A stretch of DNA of 64,000 bases, taken from positions 436,284-500,283 of the forward strand of contig JAJEKV010000094.1 of the NCBI GenBank assembly GCA_021234155.1, in the 5' to 3' direction. This DNA is from Isoetes taiwanensis (taxonomy: Eukaryota; Streptophyta; Lycopodiopsida; Isoetales; Isoetaceae). Position 1 is the stretch's first letter; the number at the start of each line of letters is the position of its first letter. Below are positions 35,364-47,109 of this stretch, piece by piece. A model generated the notes under the pieces. The model had not been told where the DNA came from. It did not search any database and saw nothing but the letters and a program-made list of their open reading frames with translations. Both the position numbers and the translations under genes were made by a program.

Positions 35364-35616
35364 AAGGAATATTCCTTATTATTTTGAAAGGAATATTCCT
35401 TATTGCATTGAAAGGAATATTCCTTAGCTTAGTTATCGTGAATATTCCTTATTACCTTCAAAGGAATATTCTTTAGTTTGTTTAAGTGCACCCATAGTTA
35501 CAAGGAATATTCCTATTATTTTGAAAGGAATATTCCTTTTGCATTGAAAGGAATATTCCTTAGTGCCTAGTTATCTATCAAGAATATTCCTTATTACATT
35601 GAAAGGAATATTCCAC
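35364..35616. repeat. Array of ten GGAATATTCC palindromes
   Basis: The palindrome aaggaatattcctt or close variants occurs at about 35364, 35387, 35411, 35438, 35460, 35502, 35524, 35547, 35581 and 35602. The first five and last five form two copies of a higher-order unit with a 138-base offset. Each core matches nGAAnnTTCn, the heat-shock-element dimer pattern. No gene is adjacent within 400 bases. Confidence 0.95.
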
Positions 35617-36399
35617 ATTGAGTATAGCCCTTTCCTTTGAGCTAGGCTTGTGGGATATATGCCAAAGATCAACCATTGGCCAATTGGGTCGAAAAAGAGG
35701 ACAAGGGGGATAGATTTTGAGAAAAGGATGTTGAACAAATCATTGGCACAAATCATTGGTTAAGGAACAAATCATTGGCATGGTACGAGCCATATCGTAA
35801 AAAAAGGGAGAAGGGAATAGACAGGATAAAAATTCCTTTTTACCCGTGGTGACCGGGTTGATTCCGATGGCGGAGGAGATCGAACGACTAGATCACAATC
35901 CATATCCCCAATTCAAATGCAAACTCACCGGGCGACCCGATTCTTTGAGGAGATCAATGCCAACAGTGGAAACCAATTGAACTTACACTAAGTATAACAG
36001 CCTTTGAAGTATATAAACATTATATTAATGTTTGTGTTTTAATCTGTTCACATTCTCGACATATTCAGTTTGCAAGTCCATGCCTTAGTGCATAGAAAAG
36101 TTACTTCAACAACAAAGTTAACGATTACAGTAGATTCTACAATCTCCTCGCAAATTTCCCAAAGAACATTTCATGCCAATAGTTAGTCGGGCTCATATGC
36201 ATAAGATGTACCTTTAATCTTATGTTTGACTGCTCCAATGGAAATCTCACCCCACTTATCGACTCGATGGACAAGAACTTTCTTTCCTTGAATAAGCCCT
36301 CAGACTTTGATGGCAACCAGAATCAATTCAAAGTAGTTACCAGCTATAACTTCATTACCACAATAAAATTCATTTCCATAGTCATCCTTGGTGTCTTCT

Positions 36400-37640
36400 T
36401 TCGAGGGCATGTTTCACTTCTCAGTAATCGATGAGATAATAAGGGACCCTTTCATAATTGTCCGGGATGTGAATGATGCAAAATAATCTCCAACCCCGCA
36501 CCGCCTCATCCACATTGTCCACGCCATTTGCCCACAAGTCCTCTCGCCAGCATCTATCTTCTTCAACATTGTCCCCGCTTTGTAGGCTCTAGTTTTCTCA
36601 ACTCCCACCGCCACAATGATCAGATTCTCACAAGCAGCCAATCAAAATTGATGCATGCCTTACAAAAACATGAAAGAGATCTACACATTAACTTTGTTGG
36701 ATCATTTGGATCTATGGATGATACGCAATGAAGAGATTGCACCCCTTTCACCGAGCACATCAAATCTTTGGGAACGGCCAATGTCGACACCTTCCAAAAA
36801 TACCCTTTCCACATCGTAAACTTTCTTTCAAGAACCTCACATGCGCTTCGTGATTTTTTATCACTTTCCCATCCTTTTTTTTTTTTGTTCTCACCGAGCC
36901 ATAGTTTGGCTATGGCTCCTTCTCCGGCCATGTGTGCCCTTCCCATGTCCCGAGCCAAAGAAATTCCAAAGCAGCATTCTGATCTTATGCTCTTGATGAT
37001 ACCTAGTTACATGATAGAAAGCTCTTTCTCGACTTGAATTGGGTCGCACCCGTCGCGACCAAACTAAGTGGTATTTCATATGACCAAAGACCATTTTCTT
37101 TTTCAGCCAATTGAGGTGCATCTTTGAATGCTTTTTGTACAAAGTGAGTATCATGTGTTTTGTCATCCAAAATAAAGAAGTGCACACATTTCCTCATTTT
37201 ACCCTCGTACCTTGAACATCGCGATGTGGACCAATATGTCGATTTGTTCATTGTACCAATGTTGTGCTTGAATCTCGCTGAATGGCTTCAAAGTATAATT
37301 CTCCGAGAAATCAACAACCGATAATACGGTATCATCACTGAAGACTCTTCATGGATTCCTTTGAATTGTTTGCTCGCCAATGTGCCACAAAGTTATGATA
37401 TACAAACTTCGACATATGATCAAACATGTTATCCAACATATTACCGAGCTGCCTTTTCTTGTCAATTAGCTTTAGTCTTCGTGGAAGTTCCTTTCTTCGA
37501 GGGCTCATTAACGTAACCATAGACTTGCCAATCAAGCATTTGATCAATCTGCCCCTTGTATTCTCTTGGACACAACTCAATTAATTGTTTCCCACAATTT
37601 CCACAACTGATTTGATACATTGTAGCTTATGCCACTGCTG
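36400..37640 (-). pseudogene. Transposase-like protein (DFSENY / SDD-like / GHGKG family), minus strand
   Basis: Reading from high to low coordinates: DHMSKFVYHNFVAHWR (about 37470-37370), VVDFSENYTLKP and EIQAQHWYNEQIDILVHI (37310-37225), ILDDKTHDTHFVQKAF (about 37170-37115), GATQFKSRKSF (about 37040) and MLLWNFFGSGHGKGTH (about 36990-36940). I know this ordered set of motifs from a widespread uncharacterised protein family of plants, algae and animals, in which the third block reads W-S-D-G-C-x-x-Q-F/Y-K. Acidic residues in these blocks suggest an RNase H-like DDE nuclease (inference). Here the D-G-C is broken and several frameshifts occur. Upstream pieces (39330-38860, 40704-40492) may belong to it. 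Confidence 0.6.
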
Positions 37641-38600
37641 CCTCAAATAGCCGCTCATCACATACCATAGCCCTCCAAAATGTGCTAACATTATCAAATG
37701 TCTTGTCCTTCGCTTGACATATTCCAAAGATGAGCTTCGAGATGCACACACACCACAATTGCACTAACAATTTTCATGGAGTCTTGATCTCATCAAATTA
37801 AATGCCCGCTTGTACAGATCTGATTGCTCATGTTTCACGAACAACATGTGTTTTTTTTCCTTAGCTTTCTAATGCAAGAAGGTTTTAAGTATTCAAATTG
37901 CCTAAGCCCAATCCAACCTCTCGATACCGATCCACAAAATTGAATAATTCACCAGAAATTACAAAGGAAATAAAATTAGTCACCTCATTACATTACATTA
38001 CATTACATACAAATCTTTTACATATTCAAGACCCTAAACTCCCACACATACATGTACATTCTCGACATGAATTTTATTTCATTTACTATGAAGTCACATA
38101 ATTTTTTTAACAAACAATACATCTCCACACTAATTTCTTCTTAGTTATCACCACATCTACAATACATCCATCCGTAATATACATGTAAACAAATATACAT
38201 CCGTAATATACATGTAAACAAATATACATCCGTAACATACATGTAAACAAATATACATGTAATGTTGCCATGAAATAATTTGACATTTCCATGTAGAACA
38301 ACTAGGGCATCGCATCTACATTATATTCAAAAAGTAAAGAAATCGTTACAAACCTTACATCAATGTTACAAAATAAAAGACATCTTTATTCTCGCCAAAA
38401 AGTAAAGAAATCTACAAACTTTACATTCTTTATTCTTCAAAAACAAGATGCAATTACAAACTAAATTACAAATGCATTCGTAATGTCAATATATTGAATT
38501 GGTTGTGTCCTCTTCTTCATGACATCTCTAATTTTTGGTGAAACCTTTGAGTTATCTAACCAAAACCGAAAGCAACCATATCCTTCATAGCCCCGATCTA
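37641..38600. other. No gene seen; short satellites
   Basis: (CATTA)n at 37985-38010, and a minisatellite at about 38171-38262 with three units of acatgtaaacaaatatacat. The remainder is AT-rich. Confidence 0.6.
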
Positions 38601-39330
38601 TCGTATTTGTTCTTGATTTCGACCGCTAATGCCCACGATTTGTTCCACCTAGTGACATTCTTTTCCTTCTCTCGACTACTAGTTTCATATTTCTAGGATG
38701 TATTTTCAAAGAACTTAGTCGCTAGTGAAGTCTTCTCAGTAATTCTCCTTCCTCTCCAACCACCATAGATAGTACGTAATGCTTTGCGCAAGTCCGCCAT
38801 TGCTATTTGCATTTTTGACGCCTTGAGGCCATCCTTTAAATTCTTTTACCAGATCTGTTTTCACGATAGCCTCTTGAGGCCTTCCAATGACCTCGGCTCA
38901 AATAGGAATTGCAATCTTTTGTCCCCGCACAATCTTCTTGCAAATATACTTTGCTGCTTTTGAGTCAAATTAGATACCTCATTCATTATGAGATTTACGT
39001 AAGCATTCACCTTTCTTCTAATTGGCTTTGTCACGTGATCCACCCCTACAAACCCTCTCTGCTTCGATTTTCTTTGCCCGCTTGTAATGCTTTCCTAAAC
39101 TTCATCAATGAGAGGATTGAAATCAACCCGATGTCGACCTCGGCGCTTGCATGAGAGTCCAATCCTTCTTCCATAGTTTCTTCTTCAACCGGTGCTTTAA
39201 GACATCGATCCATTCTCAAAAAGGGGATACAACATCCTCGCACAAGAAATCGATTATTAACCGTATTTGTACTACCGCTTGAAGGGATTTGTATTATCGC
39301 TTTGAAGGAAAGGGATTTCAATTTGTTCAA
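38600..39330 (-). pseudogene. Minus-strand coding fragments, possibly upstream exons of the 37-kb transposase-like gene
   Basis: 39330-39046 encodes a peptide with EEETMEEGLDSHASAEVDIG, and 39043-38861 one with YVNLIMNEVSNLTQKQQSIF. Both have ordinary soluble-protein composition. The frames are joined by shifts. No known domain. The same strand and order as the 36.4-37.6 kb protein make a shared gene plausible. Confidence 0.3.
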
Positions 39331-39449
39331 GATACATTTGTTTCTTGAAATGCATTCGATTTAAGAGCAGCCTATAATCGATTCGCCAAGTTTTCGTTGA
39401 GGTAGAACCGAGCCATGTTTGATCGATTGAGTAAAGTTCAAAATGTGCG

Positions 39450-40690
39450 CCAAAGTTTTTTTTTTTCCTCAAGATATTTAGATTTTATTGATAGAGAAGC
39501 TAGTACAAGATTTCGGGAGGATTTGGTATAATTATGGAGAATATTGTAATGCGGAACCGCCTTTATTAATGATAGGCAACTCCATGTAAAATTCAAAATG
39601 TACATTACAAACACTTTAACCCAGCTCAAATTTTTACATCAATATACAAAAAATTCAATCACCCTTTCATGCTTCTACCCTCTAAAAAACGTAAGGTCGA
39701 TTTGAACTCCTAGGCGATCTCCCCGAACAAGCCGGGCTGAATGTCGGGCCATGAAGCGTAAGTTCAAGAACTGGGTACTTCAATCTCCCTCAATGCCACG
39801 GAGCCGGTATCCACCTATGGGGCTTCTTCAGCGAGGAGGCAAAATTAGAAAGACTCTTACCCCGGCCAGGATCTGGTTAGCGCCTAGGACTCATCCTTCA
39901 CGATGTCGCTTGTAGTCGCTTCCCAATTTGTTTGGGGTACTTTTACGCTTTCTTTTTTATTCTAAGAGTGTTGAGTTGGTCAACATCCCGCTTGACTTGG
40001 TTCTCTCTATCCGGGCCAGCCTTCCCTCTATGCATGCCGCTTTTCCATAATAGACGGTCCTCCTTTTGTATCTCTATGTACTTGTCCTACGAACCGGGCA
40101 TCTCTAGTTCATGGGTTGCGTGGACCTCCGGGCGAAGGTATGCGAGATAGTTCCTTCCAAATGACACTCTGGTCTCCTCGTCATAATAATAATGGGGTAT
40201 GGTGAAAGCACATCCTCCTACAACAAATTCTCCATCTCCTAAATAAATGTATTGCTCGCGTCTCTAACCTTTGGATCTCCACTTGCACCTCTTGTGCATC
40301 GCCTATTATAGCCATGTCCATAATCCACAGATCTCTACTCGGCAGCCTTCCTCATCATTGCCCGCCACATTTGGGGGTAATAGTGGACTAGTGTCATGGT
40401 TTGATCTCGCTACTCCACTAGTATATACTTTTGCCAACCGCATTGAGTTTAAGCAATAACCGCCCGCTAGATGAAAAGCGTGATAAGGTATCTAACCTCC
40501 TACTCTAAAATGTTGGACCAACTGCCAAGAAAAAGTTCGATCTTCTCGATCTCCAAAGAAGGTTGCATCCAAGTTCAGCAAAAATTTGGATAATATCAAG
40601 GGTCTCATAGCTCGGGTTTGTGTAGTGCGAGCCATGGCTATGGAGGCGGTGGGTAGGTGCCTATGTACCTGAAACAAGGGCTGATGCTTA
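39450..40690. other. No clear gene; T-rich tail-like segment at 39455-39660
   Basis: 39455-39480 is T-rich, followed by agatttattgatagag-type sequence reminiscent of LINE 3' ends in this window. 40704-40492 (minus) holds an unrecognised ORF with DATFFGDREDRTFSW. Confidence 0.3.
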
Positions 40691-40691
40691 C

Positions 40692-40889
40692 ATGGCGCAG
40701 GCAAGCTCGGCTATGGCGGTCAACTCCGGACGGATGGTCAAGCCCGGCTATGGCATAAGGAAGCCCGGCAAGTACGCTGGATCGGTGGAAGGAAGCTTGA
40801 AGTACGATGGCTATGGCGTAAGGAGAAAGCGAAGAGAAAGCACAAAAAAGGGGAAGGGAGGAAAAAACGCCTCAAAATTTAAATCCTAA
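40692..40889 (+). CDS. Unrecognised basic, Gly/Lys-rich ORF, 65 codons
   Basis: The peptide contains repeated GYGxRKPGKY-like units (VKPGYGIRKPGKYAGS, LKYDGYGVRRKRRES) and a lysine-rich tail. The repeat underneath is ggctatggc.taagga at about 40747 and 40810. It probably reflects a short DNA duplication rather than a real gene. Confidence 0.2.
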   Translation: MAQASSAMAVNSGRMVKPGYGIRKPGKYAGSVEGSLKYDGYGVRRKRRESTKKGKGGKNASKFKS

Positions 40890-41368
40890 CCTTTTCTTGT
40901 TTTTTCTTTCTTTATTTTCTAAATATATATAAAAAAATTTATATGGCAGACGCATATAGGATGCCGTGTAGGGGGCTTTTGGTTCTTAAGTCTCAATTCT
41001 GAGACCATCTTTCCCCCTACGCCACCTTAAGCCTAGGGCTGAAATGATGACACCTAGTGTGCCATCCGATGGAATCCTATCTAATTGGAGTGTTCCTGAT
41101 GTAATGGGGCAAGAATCCCTTCATCCGAGCCTCTTAAAACAGTTATGGCCTCCAGGAGCAAGAGACCTAATTCTTCCAAGACTCAATAGGGTCTGACGTT
41201 TATATGCTACAATCTACTTTCTAATTTATCCATTCTTCACGCATTTAGGATAAATAGCATACTACATATGGATTTAGGATAATATCCTACATTTAAGATC
41301 CACTACTAGCTAATCAATCTAATGAGTTAGAATATGGCTAGGGCTATGATCCAAATTACCAAAATCAT

Positions 41369-41605
41369 GGCTCGATACCATTGTGACGCCCACCTAATCT
41401 ATGTGATGCTCCCATCGTGATAAATACAGAAATTCCCTCCCATGGCAACTCCATCACCACCGAAGACCCTCCATCCGACTAGGACTACACGGCCATTCGT
41501 CCCACGCTTATGGGGAATCCTATATAGCTTAAAGCGCATATACATGTTAGCACCGACAAACAATACAAATAATAATCTTCTATATATATATAGTAATAAT
41601 GACAT
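41369..41605 (-). mobile_element. Short LTR with tRNA-Met-type primer-binding site (minus-strand element)
   Basis: On the minus strand the sequence ends gggcgtcaca, has one spacer base, then reads tggtatcgagcc at 41380-41369. That is the initiator-tRNA-Met primer site TGGTATCAGAGCC with a CAG-to-CG lesion of the kind found throughout. On the plus strand the LTR therefore starts tgtgacgccc at 41382; its other end is probably gaca at about 41602, giving roughly 220 bases. A diverged relative is at 14485-14675. No polyprotein is recognised on the internal side. Confidence 0.45.
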
Positions 41606-41829
41606 TTTAGGATAATCTCAGGCGCACTTTTTGGCCGCTGATTTTTTCATTTTATTTTGGTTCATTGGATTTTCGGTTTTTATTCCTCTCGTGTGGCTTT
41701 TGAAATCGACCGCTAGGTTTTACCAGTTGCAATAGTTGATTTGATTTGTATTTAGTCGGATTTGCACCGCCCGCTAGGTTTTAGATTTGCAATACATGGG
41801 CAAACGCAGGGAATGGAATGGTTCATGGT

Positions 41830-44575
41830 CGCTTATGTCTTCGAATGGACAGATCGCGGACCGCTAAAATAGTCCGACCTCGCCGATGGCGGCCCGATCC
41901 GCCGTGATCCGGGCCGGGCAAGGATTTGTGAAAGGCAATCGGCTACAAGAAGGGCACAATGCTCTGATCTTTGCCGCACCTACAGCTTCGCTATAGCATA
42001 TGCCTCGCATTCAAAGGTAAATTTTTATGATGTTTTGGGCTTTCTTGCATGAGAAGCCGATGGCGGCAATGTTCACATAGGTAAAGCAAATCGCTCGATT
42101 GTAAAATTTTGATTAGGTCTTTAGGCTTCGATGAATTTGCCTCAATTTTGACAGTAACTGCCGTGGTTTTATCGACATTTCATCTATATCTATTCGATGC
42201 AGGTGCATCGGGCCTAATTCTTTCCGACAATACCCGATAGGTGCTCTCAAAACTTTAGCTATGGAGCAAGAACCGTGGTTCATATTCTTTACTCGCTGTG
42301 GCTTCTTGGTGGGTTTTTTGTTCCCTTATCTTTAAGGTACTTTTTTGGTTGCGCCTATTGAAAACTAATATAGCTTTCTCGGACCAAACGGTTCTTGTTG
42401 CTTATTGTATGGGGCATGGATAAATCTCATTTCATTTCATTTCTATACTGTGGAAGCCCATGCTAGATGATTATGTAATCTCTATTCAATATAGCTTTGG
42501 GGAATGCTTTGTGATGTTTTGTTTGCCAAATGAGTCCATTTATTAGAGCAAATAATATATAGCTAGGGCTGCATTGCACTTTCTAGATATGTGCCCCAAA
42601 AATAAAATAACAAATAGAACATTGAAATTTATGAAACTTTTCTCCAAATGGTTCAAAGTATGGGGTGATGTGATACTTCTTTTCTCAAATTTATCTTCTT
42701 CCTTATCCTCTATGCTCTTTGTTGTACATTTTTGACCCATAGAGAGATTTGTAGGAGCAGTTGGAGGTTAGCCGAGGTGTGCATATTCATCCCTCCTCAG
42801 ATACCCGGATGATGTGGTACTCATATCCTCTTCCCTCAAGGTCGCCAACATCATTTATTGGCACCAAGGGCCATTCAATCCTTTTCCAAGAGGTGTAACC
42901 ATGAAAGTTTTGAGAAGAATATAGCAAAAGAAAGAAAAAAAACATAAGCAAATATTTAAAAGAGAAAAACAGGACTCGATAAAATCATGCTTTGAGCCCG
43001 CTAGGAAAAAAGACAAAAGTTTCCTAATTTCAAAGTTCCAGCTTTTGTTTTTCTCATTTTTATGCACGTATCTAGAGGGTCGCAATGCTCCCACCATATA
43101 TGATAATTGTCAGTAGTAAATCTCATATACCCAAATGGTCTCTCTTGAACATTAATATAATCTTTCTTTATCTTTTTGACCTCTCTCCTTTGGCGGTGGC
43201 TATGGTGCTAACCCTAGCAACCCCATTTACCTGAATGAATGTCATCCACAAATGATCCAAGAGCCACCCACCTTTTTTCGGCCTACCTTGTCCACTTTTG
43301 GACTACCAATTTAGTCTTTTTCTCGTCCATTTGTCGTTCCTACTGTTGGGACCATTTCTTTTCCTTAACCTCACAATTTGACCTTCTCCTTTGCCAAAAC
43401 CATCCTCGTCTTTGTTCGGAATGTATGAAGATTCTTCGATCGTTACACCAAGACAATTGCCAACTTCTAGCTCTATTGGAACAGAACTCCTTACTCGGGC
43501 TTTCGCTGACCCCAGCATTTTGTGCTTCAACTCGAGGTATTTGAATGAACTGTTAGCATGTGTTTACATTTACTAGAGACAAATGACAAATCTTAGGGCA
43601 AAAGCTGCAAGCATCGAGTTCAACAAATCAAAGTTGCCTAAATTGAGCAATTACAAAACAGCTTGGGATGGAAAACGCCAGCGCACACTAACAAATGGGT
43701 GGAAGTGGTTAGGAAAAACAACTTTTAGAGCCGCTTAATGATGTGAAACCACCATTTCTGAGGAAGAAAGAAAGAAAGAAAGAACGAAAGAAAGATTTAT
43801 TAACGCCTACGTAAGACCCGAAAGGTCTATGAGACCATAACACATACGTAATTCAAGGACTCCGTGAGGAAAACCCTTCTCATATCTAAAATATACAAAC
43901 AAAAATATTAATTTAACGTAACTTATAGTGAAAATATAAGAATCTGCTCAAGTAGGGTTTGATGGGGATAGCCCATTCGCTCCTCGTGGACTACCGCAAG
44001 GTAATTTATAATACCCTTTCTTGGCTTGCTTTGATGCTTGATGCTCGGCCTCTTTCGAAAGACCTTTTATGTTTCATGACCACTGATCGCTTTATCTTCT
44101 TAGAGCGATGCTGCCAAAGTCACCCCTAGAATCGATACTTCCTCTTCGTGGATGCCTCCAATATCATCTTATCATCGCTTGACTCGGATGAAAAGAAATT
44201 AGTTATTTCGCTTGCTTCAGCACGTTGGATTCTTTTGTTTGAGAATGTTTCTCCTTTCTAGGATAGTTTTATATACAAAGTGAGATACATATTTCTAATC
44301 GTAATATTCTATCACCGTCATAGAGATGTGGGGTCTCTAAAAGACAATGATATCTGCCTCTAATGATGTAGTAGGTTGGGGTAAAAATAATGTTCCACTC
44401 AGCCATGTTTAAATCGCACATTGGGCATTCGATCTTCATGACTAATATTTTTTTAAGCCCTACCAACCTCAATCTCCAAGTGGTGAAATGACACTCTAAA
44501 CCGCCCCATAGAGTATCTCACTTTATTCGGCAGATCAATATCCAAATATCCGTGCCTTTTACGATGAAACCATCT
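41830..44575. repeat. Segmental duplication, copy B
   Basis: Direct-orientation copy of 1-2810, starting gcttatgtcttcgaatgg. It is heavily altered at CTG/CAG sites: the first 360 bases of copy A have 13 CTG triplets, while the matching stretch here has two. It includes the RT scrap (42777-42880), the GAAA tract (about 43764-43795) and the LINE end. Confidence 0.95.
43765..44575 (-). pseudogene. LINE C-terminal end, minus strand (copy B)
   Basis: Equivalent of 1991-2800. The zinc-finger piece reads MKIECPMCDLNMAE before the frame is lost. The 3' hairpin-like agacccgaaaggtct and GAAA tail are retained. Confidence 0.65.
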
Positions 44576-45095
44576 CACATATATTTAGGAAGTTCCCCAA
44601 AGGAAAGATGAAGAAGTCCTTTTCAAAGCCAAGGCATCCATTCAATGCATTCTTAACTTGAAGGTATGTTATGATATATCCAATCGTGATGAGACAAGAG
44701 TTAAGAGAGCATATGCGATGCTCGAAATGAACATAATAGACGTAATTTTAGAAGACTGCTCAAGCACTAATCGGACATAAGTTGTATATATGGAGATCTA
44801 TTAAGAAGGTAGGTTTGTAAGACAATGTGAAGAATGAATGACGCAGATAAAAAAGATGGCTACACGATTGATTTTTATGACATGCCTTTTTAGTCAATAA
44901 TATATTCGGGGTCTTCAGATTTGACTATTCGTGTTAAAATGTGATATGAAACGGGAGACCTTTGTCGCATATGGTTTATGCTATTTTCTTACCAAATTGT
45001 TTGTGTGTTTGTACCAAATTCCCATTGCATGTGGCATCGAATTTATGGGAACAAGCATTGTTCAACGTGGCGCAGGAGTGCAAAGTTCGTGTATT
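44576..45095. other. No gene seen
   Basis: Past the duplication edge. A few exon-like words lead into the PPR remnant, but nothing can be assigned. Confidence 0.35.
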
Positions 45096-45099
45096 ATAC

Positions 45100-45265
45100 C
45101 GCCAGACGCTTGGAGATCATTGCTTAGTGCTTGCGTAGCGCCGCGGAATATGGACTTGAGAAGACAAAGGTTTTAAGGAGATTGTTTGTTTGGATTCTCG
45201 ATTGTGTCAGCAGGTATGTGCTCATTTCTAACATGTATGCTACCAAGAGTGTCGGGCCTAAAAGC
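45100..45265 (+). pseudogene. PPR protein E-motif remnant
   Basis: Encodes PPDAWRSLLSACVAPRNMDL, then in a shifted frame YVLISNMYATKS. W-x-x-L-L-S-A-C and Y-V-L-L-S-N-M-Y-A are hallmarks of the E motif that follows the repeat array in E- and DYW-class plant pentatricopeptide proteins, which edit organellar RNA. Upstream repeats and downstream DYW domain are not recognisable, so this is a broken fragment of about 55 residues. Confidence 0.75.
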
Positions 45266-45654
45266 ATTACACGTGCTTGATCTTGTCATCCACAAAACAA
45301 ATTACACGCACTTCTAGGACACAATTGTCCTAGATGCAAAGAATAGCCACAAATATCGCCATATGAAACTTTATTTGGATTCTTCTTCTACTTGGCGTGA
45401 AGGTATGTTCATCTAAATAGAGATAACCTAATGAAGAAAGAGCATACCCCATTACTATAAGAGGGAAGCCGGAGTTGAGAGGGATATTAGGGTCTTCTGC
45501 TTGGCATTATGCCACTTAGAGCAAGCAATACGCCTAGCTAAAAGAACCACAAAAATATAGCTCAAGTCTTTGCCAATGTATTGCATTTCCACAAGAGATT
45601 ATGTATTAGTACATCATGAAGGAACTATACCTTTTGGCAAATTTGACATGTATA

Positions 45655-45725
45655 ATATTAATAGAATATAATAGTTTTTTATCGCCCAATCGAGACCAAT
45701 CGCCTATGGGACCCGGAGAAGGAGC
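45655..45725 (-). mobile_element. LINE 3' end fragment
   Basis: agaatataatag is followed by tttttatcgcccaatcgagacc and cgcctatgggaccc, matching the fragment at 23747-23840. Only the 3' terminal segment is present. Confidence 0.55.
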
Positions 45726-46494
45726 GCAAACTTAACTTATTATCGTCTCGTTAAAAACCCCCACCAAGAAGGGTTTTCGAGGGATAAGCGACTTAGATTA
45801 AAAAAGAAAGAATGTAGTCTGTGGTGATCTCATGTTGTGAACAAGGAAAAAATGTGTTGCAGAATATGCACAACTTGGCAATTTGGTGCAAGACTTTGCA
45901 TTTGAAAATTTTACATTGTTTGAAGTGCATGCCTTCTCCTTTATAAGATATGGTTTTGCATGTACCGAAGGAAGAATGCTCTAAGTTAAGTTGCCAAGTC
46001 GGTCCGTGTGGTATAATATCGTGAGACAAAAATTGACTTAGTAATGGTAAAGAAAAACAAAGCACATGCCTATATGCCCAAAGAAATCAAACTCATACAG
46101 TAAAAATTATATGAATCTCAAATAATATAATCTCAAAATTGGCGACTTCTTTGACAAACTATACCAAACACGACCTAAAAAACAAAAAAATGGACGTACC
46201 CCACATCAAGTGGCAATTATTGTTTACTTAGATATCTACTTCTAAGTAGCAGCGAATATAACAAGGCAGAAATATTCCATTTCAGTTAACATTTGATCAA
46301 ACAACAATATAAGTCCATGTGTACAATAATATGCTTGGCGAATTAATGTCTTTTTAAGCAATAATAGTGAAGGGACGTGGTCTCTTATCTTTATTTTCTT
46401 TATAAAATCCATTTCCTTTTTTAACATGGACCCAAGATATGCCCAATGATGTTCTCAACAATTTATTAATTTTTGAACTTCTGATCGACGAAAA
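45726..46494. other. No gene seen
   Basis: AT-rich. A minus-strand 90-codon ORF at 46065 shows no known motif. Confidence 0.35.
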
Positions 46495-46523
46495 GCCCAG
46501 CAACGCTGGGCAATTTTTCTAGT
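46495..46523 (+). mobile_element. Helitron-like 3' terminus, plus orientation
   Basis: A 17-base hairpin, gcccagcaacgctgggc (7-bp stem), is followed after 7 bases by CTAGT. Helitrons end in CTRR preceded by a short GC-rich hairpin about 10 bases upstream and insert before T. The matching 5' TC end to the left is not identified. Confidence 0.6.
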
Positions 46524-46535
46524 AATAATAATAAT

Positions 46536-46564
46536 ACTAGTAACGGTGCCCAGCGTTGCTGGGC
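46536..46564 (-). mobile_element. Helitron-like 3' terminus, minus orientation
   Basis: Mirror image of the previous end: on the minus strand the same hairpin is followed by accgtta and CTAGT. The two ends are tail-to-tail, separated by an AAT-repeat of 12 bases. The element body would extend to higher coordinates, through the pectin acetylesterase fragment, which is in the sense orientation relative to it. Confidence 0.6.
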
Positions 46565-47109
46565 AAAAATTGAGAGCTTGTAAATGTTTTGGCCAAAATG
46601 AGAAAAGCGTGTAGTAATAATCCAACTTTTGTAACCAAGCCGAATTTTGGCCGAATGCCTGTCAACATCTGCGTTCGCTATGGATGTCGCGATCACACCG
46701 GATATTTCTTTTTCTCTTTTTGATCGGGATATTAAACTGTTGCAAATATGTTTTATACTTCTAAAATATGTTTTATTAGAAAAATACATACATAAGTTTT
46801 CACCTTGATGTACAGAACCTGAACCTATCCCTGCTTCAAACTGGCTACATATCATTCGAGGTGTATTATCGTTTGGGGTGTATTAGAATTTTTTGGGGCC
46901 ATTAGATCATGGCACATTTTAGGGAAGATTTCCTGTGCATCCATATGACCCGTCCGTTGAGAAAATTTATACCATTTAAGACATGGCCACAACTTTACAA
47001 ACCACTAAGGGTTCTGCAAAAAAATATAAAAGGGGTTTCTCAACCTCTACTTTATAATGTTCTCTCCTATGCTAGGTATTAGCATTACTCTAAATCTTGT
47101 CCATTTTTA

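Noticed and set aside
35364-35616. CRISPR-like array of regularly spaced palindromes
   Set aside because: Spacers are short, uneven and themselves repeated, there are no cas genes, and the sequence is plant nuclear DNA.
40692-40889. Glycine-rich RNA-binding or cell-wall protein
   Set aside because: Only a short DNA duplication (ggctatggc units) supports it; no domain is visible.
4000-44000. Repeat-induced mutation or methyl-C deamination as the cause of CTG/CAG loss
   Set aside because: Those produce C-to-T or G-to-A substitutions; here the changes are deletions and CG/CGT replacements.
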